Positions 30,367 to 43,299 of a stretch of DNA of 64,000 nucleotides are shown piece after piece. The DNA is from Isoptericola halotolerans (lineage in GTDB: Bacteria > Actinomycetota > Actinomycetes > Actinomycetales > Cellulomonadaceae), in assembly GCF_003003075.1 (NCBI RefSeq), contig NZ_PVTX01000009.1, positions 62,001 to 126,000 of the forward strand, given 5' to 3'. The notes beneath the pieces are model-generated. The model was not told the origin of the DNA. It saw only the letters and a program-made list of their open reading frames with translations, and ran no database searches. The first letter of the stretch is position 1. The number at the start of each line of letters is the position of its first letter. The position numbers were made by a program, and so were the translations under genes.

Positions 30367-31142
30367 CCTCTCGTCGTGGCCGGTGCGACGTCCGAGGCGT
30401 GCTGCACCTCGCCGTCGTAGTGCGTGGGCAGCGAGGCGTGGCCGGGCAGCACGTGCTGGACGATCTCGTCCAGCACACGGCGCACCGCCGGCTCCCCCAC
30501 CCACAGGTGCTTGGCGCCGTCCACGCCGATCACCTCCGCCTGCGGAACGCGGGCGAACCGCTCCCGCGCCTCGGCGGGCCGGAGGTAGTCGTCGTGCTCC
30601 GGGACGAGGACGACGAGCGGCTTGCCGAACGCGGCCCAGCGGTCGAGGTCGGCGTCCGTGGCACGGTGCAACGGGGGCGAGAGCAGGATCGCGCCCTCGA
30701 TGCTCGGGTCGGCGCCGTGCTTGAGGACCAGCTCCGTGCCGAACGACCAGCCGACGAGCCAGGGGTGCGGCAGCTCGCGGAACTCGGCGAGCTCGAGGGC
30801 CGCCGCGACGTCGTAGCGTTCCGCGTCGCCGCCGTCGAACTCGCCCTGCGAGGTGCCCCGGGCGGACGACGTCCCGCGGGTGTTGAAGCGCAGGACCGCC
30901 AGGTCGGCGAGCTCCGGCAGCCGCCACGCCGCCTTGCGGTACACGTGCGAGTCCATGAACCCGCCGTGCGTCGGCAGCGGGTGGAACGTCAGCAGGCTCG
31001 CCACCGGCTCCTTCGCGGCCGGCAGCGCGAGCTCACCGACGAGCGTCAGCCCGTCCGCGGTGTGCAGCTCGACGTCCTCGCGACGGGCGGGCAGGACGGT
31101 CATGGAGCGGATCTGGTGGCCGGTGGTGGCGTCGTCGTTCAC
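30363..31142 (-). CDS. alpha/beta hydrolase, dienelactone-hydrolase-like
   Basis: A 259-residue alpha/beta hydrolase. Features are LLTFHPLPTHGGFMDSHVY (oxyanion region), RFNTRGTSSARGTSQGEFD (typical of the YtmA/CocE-like or DLH-like group), nucleophile elbow LVGWSFGTEL (Ser), LVPEHDDYLRP (acid) and GAKHLWVGEP (histidine). No signal peptide. GTG at 31142 gives a short extra N-terminus, with GGAAGA directly before it; ATG at 31103 is an alternative but lacks a ribosome site. It overlaps the next hydrolase by 4 bp, so the two are co-expressed, probably as paralogous housekeeping esterases of unknown substrate. Confidence 0.78.
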   Translation of the reverse strand: MNDDATTGHQIRSMTVLPARREDVELHTADGLTLVGELALPAAKEPVASLLTFHPLPTHGGFMDSHVYRKAAWRLPELADLAVLRFNTRGTSSARGTSQGEFDGGDAERYDVAAALELAEFRELPHPWLVGWSFGTELVLKHGADPSIEGAILLSPPLHRATDADLDRWAAFGKPLVVLVPEHDDYLRPAEARERFARVPQAEVIGVDGAKHLWVGEPAVRRVLDEIVQHVLPGHASLPTHYDGEVQHASDVAPATTRG

Positions 31143-31177
31143 TCTTCCACCCTAGTTCGGGCGCCAGCTCCCGCAGG

Positions 31178-31486
31178 TCAGCGCAGCCGTTCGCGCCGCT
31201 CCCAGCATGCGGAGTGCCAGTGCCGGCGCGACTCGAGGCCGGCCGCCTCGCCGCCGATCGCGTCGCGGGCCCACGCCACCACGTGCGGCGTCCCCGCCGG
31301 GATCTGCTGGTGGCACGTCGGGCACGTGTAGACCTTGTCTCCCCCACGGACGCGCCGGACGGTCCACTCTCCGTCGCCCGCACTGACGTGCCGGGTGCCG
31401 CCGAGGGCGCGGTCCATGTCGAGAGGCTGGTGCTCGGCGCCCCAGGGGCGCTTCCGGGAGGGTCGACGCGACGGCATGCCATCCAT
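31178..31486 (-). CDS. small Cys/His protein, possible zinc-binding
   Basis: A 102-residue protein widely conserved in actinobacteria, as I recall, often labelled ATP/GTP-binding without experimental basis. The N-terminus is basic (PSRRPSRKRPWG). The C-terminal half has VYTCPTCHQQIPAGTPHVVA and HWHSACWERRERLR: a CxxC pair and an HxxxC pair that could coordinate one zinc. There is no P-loop, so the common label is doubtful. ATG at 31486 or 31477 (MPSRRP) are both possible starts. It lies 35 bp upstream of the hydrolase pair on the same strand and diverges from the FKBP gene. Confidence 0.7.
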   Translation of the reverse strand: MDGMPSRRPSRKRPWGAEHQPLDMDRALGGTRHVSAGDGEWTVRRVRGGDKVYTCPTCHQQIPAGTPHVVAWARDAIGGEAAGLESRRHWHSACWERRERLR

Positions 31487-31582
31487 TGTCACGCGTCCGC
31501 GACTCCGGCGGCGCACCTGGGAACGGGGCTCAGGTTCGGCCGTTAGAGTGTCCCGGATCCACTGTCGACCGAAGGGCACCTC

Positions 31583-32560
31583 GTGAAGCTCCGTACCGCC
31601 GTCGGCGCCACCAGCGTCGTGCTGGCCGCCTCCCTCGCACTGGCCGGCTGCGCCGACGACAGCGCGCCCGAGGAGAACTCCCCCTCCCCCGAGGCGTCCG
31701 CCGAGACGTCGGAGTCCGCCGAGGCCACCGACCAGGCCGAGCCGACCGAGGCAGACATCGCCGCGGTCGAGGCGATCAAGGTCACCGGTGACCCGGGCTC
31801 CGAGCCCGAGCTCGCCTTCGAGGGGCTCGAGGTCTCCGTGCCGACGACCCGCGTCGTCGACACCGGCGACGGCGAGGAGCTCGCCGAGGGCATGAAGGTC
31901 ACCATGCAGTACGTCGCCTACGACGCCGCGGGCGAGCGGCTCGGTTCCACCTGGGAGAACGACGCCCCGGAGAGCTTCGTGCTCGGCGACCCGAGCTACG
32001 ACCTCCTCACCGAGCCGCTGCTCGGCCAGCCGGTGGGCACGCGGCTCCTCATCGCCAACCCGACCGTCGACGCGCAGAACGAGCCGTCGACCGTCGTGAA
32101 CCTCGTCGAGATCACCGACGCCGTCCAGATCCCGTCGCGGGCCGAGGGCGAGGCCGTCGAGCCCGCCGAGGGCCTGCCGACGGTCACCCTGGGCGACGAC
32201 GGCGCCCCGTCGGTCGAGATCCCCGAGGGCTACGAGGCCCCGGAGGAGCTCGTCGCGCAGACGCTGATCAAGGGCGACGGCGCGGAGGTCACCGCCGAAC
32301 AGACCGTCACCGCGCACTACACCGGCTGGACGCTGGACGGCGAGGTCTTCGACTCGTCCTGGGAGCGCGGTGAGCCGTCGTCGTTCTCGCTGCAGCAGGT
32401 CATCCCCGGCTGGACCGACGGGATCTCCGGCCAGACGGTGGGCAGCCAGGTGCTGCTCGTCATCCCCGCCGACCAGGCCTACGGGGCCGAGGCGGACGGC
32501 AGCAGCGAGCTCGCCGGCGAGGACCTGATCTTCGTCGTCGACATCCTCGACGCCGACTGA
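31583..32560 (+). CDS. FKBP-type peptidyl-prolyl isomerase lipoprotein, two FKBP-like domains
   Basis: Extracytoplasmic proline isomerase/chaperone of 325 residues. A lipoprotein signal (KLRTAVGATSVVLAASLALA, lipobox LAGC with Cys at about residue 23) is followed by an acidic Ser/Glu linker. There are two FKBP-like domains. The first (about 80-180; EGMKVTMQYVAYDAAGERLG) is degenerate. The second (about 225-325) is canonical, with VTAHYTGWTLDGEVFDSSWE, VIPGWTDGISGQTVGSQVLL and YGAEA. GTG at 31583 follows an AAGGG ribosome site. The gene ends before a strong 20-bp hairpin terminator. Its role is probably folding of secreted proteins at the membrane surface. Confidence 0.9.
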   Translation: MKLRTAVGATSVVLAASLALAGCADDSAPEENSPSPEASAETSESAEATDQAEPTEADIAAVEAIKVTGDPGSEPELAFEGLEVSVPTTRVVDTGDGEELAEGMKVTMQYVAYDAAGERLGSTWENDAPESFVLGDPSYDLLTEPLLGQPVGTRLLIANPTVDAQNEPSTVVNLVEITDAVQIPSRAEGEAVEPAEGLPTVTLGDDGAPSVEIPEGYEAPEELVAQTLIKGDGAEVTAEQTVTAHYTGWTLDGEVFDSSWERGEPSSFSLQQVIPGWTDGISGQTVGSQVLLVIPADQAYGAEADGSSELAGEDLIFVVDILDAD

Positions 32561-32580
32561 TCCCCGGGCCGCGGCCCGCC

Positions 32581-32627
32581 ACGACGACGGCGGGCCCTCG
32601 CTCCACGCGAGGGCCCGCCGTCGTCGT
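32581..32627 (+). terminator. terminator of FKBP gene
   Basis: A perfect 20-bp stem: 32581-32600 pairs with 32608-32627 around a 7-nt loop, starting 20 bp after the FKBP stop. There is no T-run, as is common in high-GC actinobacteria. Confidence 0.85.
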
Positions 32628-32636
32628 CTCCGGATC

Positions 32637-32713
32637 CGCCGAGGTAGTAGCGCGCGCCGCGAGGTAGTGCCGACATCGCCGAGGTAGTAGCGGCCCCGCC
32701 GAGGTAGCAGCGG
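32637..32713. repeat. four 20-bp-period direct repeats
   Basis: GAGGTAG occurs at 32641, 32661, 32681 and 32701, exactly 20 bp apart. The units share the wider core CCGAGGTAGTAGCG with one to four changes. The array lies between two hairpin terminators of convergent genes, with no coding potential I can support. Function is unknown. Confidence 0.85.
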
Positions 32714-32720
32714 GGACGAC

Positions 32721-32755
32721 GACGCCCCTCCGCTCGGCCTGAGCGGAGGGGCGTC
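32721..32755 (-). terminator. terminator of nrdHIEF
   Basis: A perfect 15-bp stem (32721-32735 with 32741-32755) around a 5-nt loop, 29 bp beyond the nrdF stop. It could work in both directions and back up the FKBP terminator. Confidence 0.85.
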
Positions 32756-32784
32756 GGGCGGTGGTCACCGCCCCGGGTCAGCGA

Positions 32785-35970
<3,186 letters not shown>

Positions 35971-35974
<4 letters not shown>

Positions 35975-36402
35975 GCCGGGATCAGTGACTGTCGTTGCCA
36001 AAATCGTCCCAATCCGTCACGGACGCGCTGGGCGTCCTCGGCCGTCCCGAGCAGCTCGAAGGCGTACAGGTACGGCACCTGGCACTTCGCCGAGATGATG
36101 TCGCCGGCGATGCAGTACGCAGCGCCGAAGTTGGTGTTGCCCGCGGCGATGACGCCACGGATCAACGACCGGTTGTGCGCGTCGCCGAGGAACCGGCGGA
36201 CCTGGCGCGGCACCGATCCGCCCTCGTTGCCCCCGCCGTAGGTGGGGACCATGAGGACGTACGGCTCGTCGACCGTCAGGAACCCGTCGGCGGGGCGCAC
36301 CGGGATGCGGTGGACCGGCATGCCCAGCTCCTCGAGGTCGAGGCGCTGGACGAACCGGTGCGTGTTCTCCGAGACGCTGGAGAAGTAGACGAGCGACCCC
36401 AT
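35971..36402 (-). CDS. nrdI: flavodoxin-like NrdI
   Basis: Small flavoprotein that supplies oxidant for assembling the dimanganese-tyrosyl radical of NrdF. The 143-residue protein has the FMN phosphate-binding loop [14 protein letters not shown], then [20 protein letters not shown] and [19 protein letters not shown], all typical of NrdI. ATG at 36402 follows GGAGGG. It lies 56 bp after nrdH and overlaps nrdE. Confidence 0.96.
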
Positions 36403-36458
36403 GTCACCCTCCCCCGAAGGACGTGCTGCGTGCTCGCCGACCGCGGCCGGCGAGGAGG

Positions 36459-36701
36459 TCAGGCCGAGACGGCCTGCTGCGCCGCGACGGCGCTGATCTG
36501 GTCGGGGCGGAAGCCCGACCAGTGGGTGTCCCCGGCGACGACGACAGGAGCCTGCAGGTAACCGAGCCCACGGACCATCTCGAGGGCCTCGGCGTCCTCG
36601 GTGATGTCCACGACCGTGTACTCGACGCCCTTGCGGTCGAGGGCGCGGTAGGTCGCATCGCACTGCACGCAGGCCGGCTTGCTGTAGACCGTGACGCTCA
36701 T
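36459..36701 (-). CDS. nrdH: glutaredoxin-like NrdH redoxin
   Basis: Thioredoxin-fold electron donor for NrdEF. The 80-residue protein has the active site CVQC (Cys11, Cys14) in [17 protein letters not shown], the cis-proline segment LQAPVVVAG and the C-terminal [10 protein letters not shown], all diagnostic of NrdH. ATG at 36701 with AGGGAG 6 bp upstream. It is the first gene of the operon, under a candidate NrdR box about 190 bp upstream. Confidence 0.97.
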   Translation of the reverse strand: MSVTVYSKPACVQCDATYRALDRKGVEYTVVDITEDAEALEMVRGLGYLQAPVVVAGDTHWSGFRPDQISAVAAQQAVSA

Positions 36702-36889
36702 GTCGCACTCCCTGTCTCGCCGCCCGATCGGCGGTGTCCGTCAGTCCTGTGATGTCGTTTCCGGCGGCGTCCCGCGGGGGCCGGGACCGGCCTCCGCGCC
36801 CCCTGTCGAGAGGCCTGTGACCAGTGCCGACACCGGTGGAACTACACCGATGTTGCCGGTGCGAGGAGCAGAGCCCCTCGCGTCCCTCA

Positions 36890-36907
36890 AACACTACACC
36901 TAGTGTT
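36890..36907. promoter_or_regulatory. candidate NrdR box
   Basis: AACACTACACCTAGTGTT is a perfect 7+4+7 inverted repeat. The inner 16 bases match 13 of 16 positions of the NrdR consensus ACACWATATATWGTGT as I recall it. It lies about 190 bp before nrdH. NrdR boxes usually come in pairs; only a weak half-site (CTACACC at 36842) is visible 52 bp away. Confidence 0.7.
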
Positions 36908-37264
36908 CCGCGACTGCCTGCCCACGACATGTTGTGGTCGACACGGATGTGGTTACACGGGTGTGATTCGCCCGGATTGACCCTCGTGAGGCTCCGGGAG
37001 CCACCTGCGAGCATCGTCGCACGGGGGTCTGACAGGGCCCGCCGTCCACCGGTCGGTGCACCGGTCCGGACCCCCCTCGGCGGCGGCGTCACGCGCCTCG
37101 GGGCGGTTCGTCCACAGGCCGTGGACGACGGCGGTCCACACCCTGTGCACGGCTCCGCACCGGTCGCGGGCGACGACCGGAGAGGCCGACCTCTGATCTT
37201 CCTCACACCTGCGCGGGCCGGGCGTGTCGCGCCGGCTGGGCGCGTCGTCGTCCCCGGACGCACG

Positions 37265-37320
37265 ACGAGCGTGCGGCCCCCTCCTCGGCACCCGCTCGAG
37301 GACGAGGCCCGCACGCTCGT
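37265..37320 (-). terminator. terminator of the GH42-GH31-GH1 operon
   Basis: A 12-bp perfect outer stem (37265-37276 with 37309-37320) with further pairing inside the 32-nt loop. It begins 16 bp beyond the GH1 stop on the minus strand. Confidence 0.65.
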
Positions 37321-37335
37321 GGCGGGACGGGGCGC

Positions 37336-38783
<1,448 letters not shown>

Positions 38784-38787
<4 letters not shown>

Positions 38788-41084
38788 AGGTCGATCCTCA
38801 CTTCGTCCGGACCGTTCGCCTCGGTCCGCAGGCCACCGACCTGGACCGCCCATCGGGTGGAAGCGTTCCCACTCGAGACGACGACGGCGCTCTCGGTGCG
38901 TCGTACACGGAATGTCGCCGGTGCGCCCTCGCCACCGGGCACGCTGACCTCGGAGTCGTGACCCGCTGCGAGCTCGACGCAGTGGAGGGTCACGCCCTCG
39001 GCCCAGGCGTAGTCGGGACGGTCGGTGCGGGCCCCGACGGGGAGCACGCTACCCGGTCGCACCAGCAGCGGCAGACTCGCGTACCCGTGTGTCTCGGCGA
39101 CCCACCGCGGACCGGTCACCACGGGCCCCTCGACCGGGCCGCCGTCGGCCACGGATCCCGGGTCGACGAGGGTCCAGCGCCCCTCAGGCACGTAGACGTC
39201 CGCCGTGCCGTCCTCGCGCAGGACCGGCGCCACGAGCAGCGAGTCGCCCAGCATGTACTGGGTGTCGACGCCGTACGTGCTCCGGTCGCCGGGGAACTCG
39301 AGCACCATCGGGCGCATCATGGGCGTCCCGGCGCCCGCGACCTCCTCGGCGAGGCGGCCCAGGTAGGGCATGAGGCGCATCTTCAGGTGCGTGAACCGCC
39401 GGGCGACGTCCACCGCCTCGTCGTCGAACGCCCACGGCACCCGGTACGACGAGGAGCCGTGCAGGCGTGAGTGGCTCGACAGCAGCCCGAACGCGAGCCA
39501 GCGCTTGAAGACGCCCGCGTCCGGGGTGCCCTCGAACCCGCCGATGTCGTGGCTCCAGTACCCGAACCCGGACATCGCCAGCGAGAGGCCACCGCGCAGG
39601 GACTCCGCCATCGCGGTGTACGTCGAGTCGCAGTCGCCGCCCCAGTGCACCGGCATCTGCTGCCCGCCCGCCGTCGCCGCCCGGGCGAAGACGACCGCCT
39701 CGCCCGCGCCGCGCCGTCGCTCGAGCAGCCCGAACACGGCCTCGTTGTAGAGCTGGGCGTAGTAGTTGTGCATCCGTTGCGGGTCGGAGCCGTCGTGCCA
39801 GACCACGCCCTGCGCCGGGACACGTTCGCCGAAGTCCGTCTTGAAGCAGTCCACGCCCTGGTCGAGCAGCCGCTCGAGGTGGCCGAGGTACCAGTCGGTG
39901 GCGGCCGGGTTGGTGAAGTCCACCAGCCCCATGCCCGCCTGCCAGAGGTCCCACTGCCACACCCCGCCGTCCTCGGTGCGCAGCAGGTAGCCCCGCTCGG
40001 CACCCTCGGCGAACAGCGGCGAGCGCTGGGCGATGTACGGGTTGATCCAGGCGCTGACCTGCAGGCCGCGCGCGTGCAGGCGGGCGAGCATGCCCTCCGG
40101 GTCGGGGAAGGTCCGCGGGTCCCACTCGAAGTCGCACCACTGGTACTCGCGCATCCAGAAGCAGTCGAAGTGGAAGACGCTCAGGGGCAGGTCCCGCTCG
40201 GCCATCCCGTCGATGAAGGAGGTCACGGTCCGCTCGTCGTAGTCGGTGGTGAACGACGTCGACAGCCACAGCCCGTAGGACCAGGCCGGCACCCGCGGGG
40301 GTCGTCCGGTCAGCGCCGTGTAGCGGCGCAGCACGTCCTTCGGCGTCGGACCCGCGACCACGTGGTACGTGAGGGACTGCCCCGGCACGGAGAGCTGGAC
40401 GCGCGAGTTGACCTCGGAGGCCACCTCGAGGGACACCTTCTCGGGGTGCGCGACGAAGACGCCGTACCCGGCGGACGTGACGTAGAACGGGACGTTCTTG
40501 TAGGCCTGCTCGCTGGAGGTGCCGCCGTCGGCGTTCCAGACGTCGACCTCCTGGCCGTTCTTGACGAACGGGCCGAACCGCTCCCCCAGCCCGTAGACGT
40601 GCTCGCCCGGGGAGAGCGCGAGCTGCTCGTGCACCCAGTGCTCGCCGGTGTCCGCCGCGATGACGGCGACCGACTTCGGCAGGCTCGAGGTGATCACCCG
40701 GCCCTCGTGCTCGAAGTCCACCCGCCAGGCACCCTGCCGGTGCACCCGGACGCTGAGCCCGCCGGTCTCCAGCACGCCCGCCGTCTCGTCGACCTTGACC
40801 ACGGGCCGGAACCCGGGCTCGGCGTGCACCGCGAAGTCCGGCCCGCGGCGAACGGCCCCGGCGTGATGCTCCACGCGGACCGTGACGACGCCCGGCGCCG
40901 GCGAGGAGTAGGTGAGCGTGACCACGGGCCGGTTGAGGGTGTCGCCGCGGTCACGGACCACGGACGTCGGCGCGAAGACCGTCATCGTGCCCGCAACCTC
41001 GTCCACGCGGACGTCGTCGACCTCCGTCGCGTACAGCGGGTGCAGGCCCGGCCGGGACAGCCAGTAGCCGTCGGTGAACTTCAT
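38784..41084 (-). CDS. GH31 alpha-xylosidase (YicI type)
   Basis: Releases alpha-xylose from the non-reducing end of xyloglucan oligosaccharides. The 766-residue protein has the N-terminal beta-sandwich, then the barrel. Nucleophile is Asp417 in [11 protein letters not shown] and acid/base Asp484 in [10 protein letters not shown]; in Escherichia coli YicI I recall Asp416 and Asp482. [20 protein letters not shown] is specific to alpha-xylosidases over alpha-glucosidases. SHDIGGFEG and the C-terminal beta-domains follow. No signal peptide. ATG at 41084 overlaps the GH42 stop (ATGA), and its stop overlaps the GH1 start, so the three glycosidases are made together. Confidence 0.95.
38858..38871. 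promoter_or_regulatory. CelR/CebR-like box inside GH31
   Basis: TGGAAGCGTTCCCA matches 12 of 14 positions of the actinobacterial cellobiose-repressor box TGGGAGCGCTCCCA that I recall. It is 71 bp upstream of the GH1 beta-glucosidase start, in the last codons of GH31. It could be chance within coding sequence. Confidence 0.35.
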
Positions 41085-43186
41085 GCGTTCCTCTCGGTCA
41101 GGACGACGACGTCGCCCGCGGGCACGTCGACCAGGTCGGTGAAGACGGAGCCGCTCAGCACGTCGGAGTGCTCCCCGGGGATGCGCACGTGCGCCGGGGC
41201 CCCGGAGTGGTTGAGCACGAACAGGTGGTCGCCGCGGCGCACGGCCTCGACGTCGGGCAGGTCGGCCAGGCCCGGCACGACGCCGGACACCCCCGCCCGC
41301 TCGCAGGCGTCGGCCAGGACGCGGCGCAGCAGGGGCTCGGGCAGGACCGTGCCCACGTACCAGGCGCAGCCGGCGTCCGCGGCGGTCGCGACGCCGTCCG
41401 GCCGCGGCACCCGGCGCCGGGTCACGGCGGGCGCACCGGCGAGGTGGCCGACGGCGTAACTCGCCAGCACCTCGGCCCCGTCGGTCCGCAGCAGCTCGCC
41501 GAGCACGTGGGCGCGTGGGCCGGCGTCCGCGGGTTCGTCCGGGCCCACGAGCGGCCCGGCGAGCGGCACGCCGGCGTCGGGCAGCGCGGCCCACTCCTCG
41601 CCGCTCACGCCGAGGAGGTCGGCCAGGAGCACCGGGAACCGGCCGGTGCGGACGTGGGCGTCCAGGTCGGCGACGCCGGTGAAGCAGCCGACGACGACGC
41701 TCGCTCCCCGCGAGGCGGCGCGCCCGAGCGCGTCGGCCGCCTCGGGTGAGAGCAGGTAGCTCTGCGGGACGAGGACGACGTCGTAGCCTGCGGCGCCGGT
41801 CGCCGCCAGATCGTCCGGGTGGACCAGGTCGACCGCGACGCCCGCGTCCCAGAGCACGCGATACCAGGCGCGCAGCACGTCCAGGGTGCGCAGCCGCCCG
41901 GTGGGCCGGGCCTGTTCCTCGGCCGCCCACCAGGACTCCCAGTCGAAGAGCGCGACCACGCGTGCCGGGACCCGCTGCCCGACGACGTCGCGCAGCCGGG
42001 CCAGGTCGCCACCGACACGCACCACCCCAGCGTGCACCCGGGTGTCCGCACCCGCGTGCGGGAGCATCGCCGAGTGGAAGCGCTCGGCCCCGGCCCGGGA
42101 CGCGCGCCACTGGAAGTAGCAGACGCCGTCGGCCCCGTGCGCCACCGCCTGCAGCGCCTCGCGTCGTGACCGTTCGGGCGATCGGGGCAGGTTGTGGTCC
42201 CGCCAGCTCACGGCGCCGACGGCGGCCTCCATGAGCATCCAGGGACGGCCGCCGCCGAGCGAGCGCATCAGGTCGGCCGTCAGGGCGGCGTCGGCCGGCG
42301 AGCGCGGGTCGCCCGGGTCGGGGTAGGCGTCGTCCGCGACGACGTCGAGGTCCCGGGCCCACGACCAGTAGTCCGCCAGGGCGAAGAAACCCATGAGGTT
42401 CGTGGTCACGGGCCGCTCGGGGTCGACGGCGCGGATCACGTCGCGCTGCTCGCGGTACAGCGTGCGCAGCTGGTCCGAGGAGTAGCGGCGGAAGTCGAGC
42501 GACTGCGAGGGGTTGACGTGGTACGGCATCCGACGCGGCGGCAGGACCTCGTCGAACGAGGCGTACTGCTGGGACCAGACGGTCGTGGCCCAGGCCTCGT
42601 TGAGCGCCTCGACCGTCCCGTACCGGGCGCGCAGCCACCGCCGGAACGCGGCGGCGGACTCGTCCCCATAGCAGACCTGGCCGAGCTCGTTGCCGACGTG
42701 CCACATCCGCACGGCCGGGTGGCCCGCGTACCGCTCCACCAGGTCGCGGGTGATCGCCAGCGCGTGCTCGCGGTAGACGGGCGAGGCAGGGCTGAACTGG
42801 TTGCGCGACCCGGCCACGAGCCGCACGCCGTCGGCGTCGACGGGCAGCGTGTCCGGGTGCAGCCGGCCGAGCCAGGGGGGCGGCGAGGCGGTGGGCGTGG
42901 CGAGGTCCACCGCGATGCCGGCCGCGCCCAGCAGGTCGAGGACCTCGTCGAGCCAGGCGAAGTCGCGGGCGCCGGGTCGCGGCTCGTAGCGCGCCCAGGA
43001 GAAGACCCCGACGGTGACGAGGTTGACGCCCGCGCCGGCCATCAGCCTGACGTCCTCGCGCCACGTCCGGCGGTCCCACTGCTCGGGGTTGTAGTCACCG
43101 CCGTAGAGCAGGCCGAGGTCGGCGGTCAGGGCGGCGAACCCGGCGAGATCGCCGGCCCGCCGGGTCGCGCTCTTCTCGTGCGGCAC
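41081..43186 (-). CDS. GH42 beta-galactosidase
   Basis: Removes terminal beta-galactose, here probably the beta-1,2-galactose of xyloglucan side chains after defucosylation. The 701-residue protein has LLYGGDYNPEQWDRRTWRED, acid/base Glu167 in MWHVGNELGQVCYGDE, WSQQYASFDEVLPPRRMPYH and nucleophile Glu320 in PWMLMEAAVGAVSW. The A-beta domain trimerisation region and a C-terminal domain follow. MEAAVGAVSW differs from the more common MEQAPSQVNW. No signal peptide. GTG at 43186 has a strong AGGAGGG ribosome site. It heads the GH42-GH31-GH1 operon and diverges from GH95 across a shared operator. Confidence 0.94.
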   Translation of the reverse strand: MPHEKSATRRAGDLAGFAALTADLGLLYGGDYNPEQWDRRTWREDVRLMAGAGVNLVTVGVFSWARYEPRPGARDFAWLDEVLDLLGAAGIAVDLATPTASPPPWLGRLHPDTLPVDADGVRLVAGSRNQFSPASPVYREHALAITRDLVERYAGHPAVRMWHVGNELGQVCYGDESAAAFRRWLRARYGTVEALNEAWATTVWSQQYASFDEVLPPRRMPYHVNPSQSLDFRRYSSDQLRTLYREQRDVIRAVDPERPVTTNLMGFFALADYWSWARDLDVVADDAYPDPGDPRSPADAALTADLMRSLGGGRPWMLMEAAVGAVSWRDHNLPRSPERSRREALQAVAHGADGVCYFQWRASRAGAERFHSAMLPHAGADTRVHAGVVRVGGDLARLRDVVGQRVPARVVALFDWESWWAAEEQARPTGRLRTLDVLRAWYRVLWDAGVAVDLVHPDDLAATGAAGYDVVLVPQSYLLSPEAADALGRAASRGASVVVGCFTGVADLDAHVRTGRFPVLLADLLGVSGEEWAALPDAGVPLAGPLVGPDEPADAGPRAHVLGELLRTDGAEVLASYAVGHLAGAPAVTRRRVPRPDGVATAADAGCAWYVGTVLPEPLLRRVLADACERAGVSGVVPGLADLPDVEAVRRGDHLFVLNHSGAPAHVRIPGEHSDVLSGSVFTDLVDVPAGDVVVLTERNA

Positions 43187-43266
43187 CGTCGCCCTCCTGT
43201 CGCTCGGCACGCCTCGTCGCGTGCTCGGTCAGCTCGTGCCCGTCGACCCGGCGTTGGAGCGCGATC

Positions 43267-43282
43267 GTCGAAGCGTTTCAAC
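43267..43282. promoter_or_regulatory. LacI operator 1 of the xyloglucan-type regulon
   Basis: GTCGAAGCGTTTCAAC fits GTCGAANCGNTTCGAC with one mismatch. It sits between the divergent GH42 and GH95 starts and just upstream of the candidate GH95 -10 (TAGCCT, 43287-43292), so one bound repressor could block both directions. Confidence 0.75.
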
Positions 43283-43286
43283 ACGC

Positions 43287-43299
43287 TAGCCTGTCTCCA
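43287..43299 (+). promoter_or_regulatory. -10 element and leaderless start of GH95
   Basis: TAGCCT at 43287-43292 is followed by 6 nt and then the GH95 ATG at 43299. No ribosome site precedes this ATG, and no other in-frame start exists before the conserved domain. Transcription therefore probably begins at or next to the ATG, giving a leaderless mRNA, a common arrangement in actinobacteria. Confidence 0.5.

Larger units (their letters stand above)
36702..37335. other. 634-bp non-coding region upstream of nrdH
   Basis: This holds the nrdHIEF regulatory region and the end of the GH1 operon. I see a candidate NrdR box (36890-36907), an inverted repeat CCACGACATGTTGTGG (36922-36937), a small hairpin (CGTCCAC at 37109-37115 with GTGGACG at 37121-37127) and the GH1 terminator (37265-37320). 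No open frame here has a credible start, ribosome site or recognisable product. Confidence 0.6.

Noticed and set aside
32637-32713. CRISPR array
   Set aside because: The repeat unit is about 14 bp with 6-bp variable parts; there are no spacers of normal length and no cas genes.
36839-36854. Second NrdR box near CTACACC
   Set aside because: Only about 8 of 16 consensus positions match and the 52-bp spacing to the main box is unusual.
36922-36937. Inverted repeat CCACGACATGTTGTGG as a regulator site
   Set aside because: It is imperfect, does not match a family site I know, and has no clear relation to a promoter.
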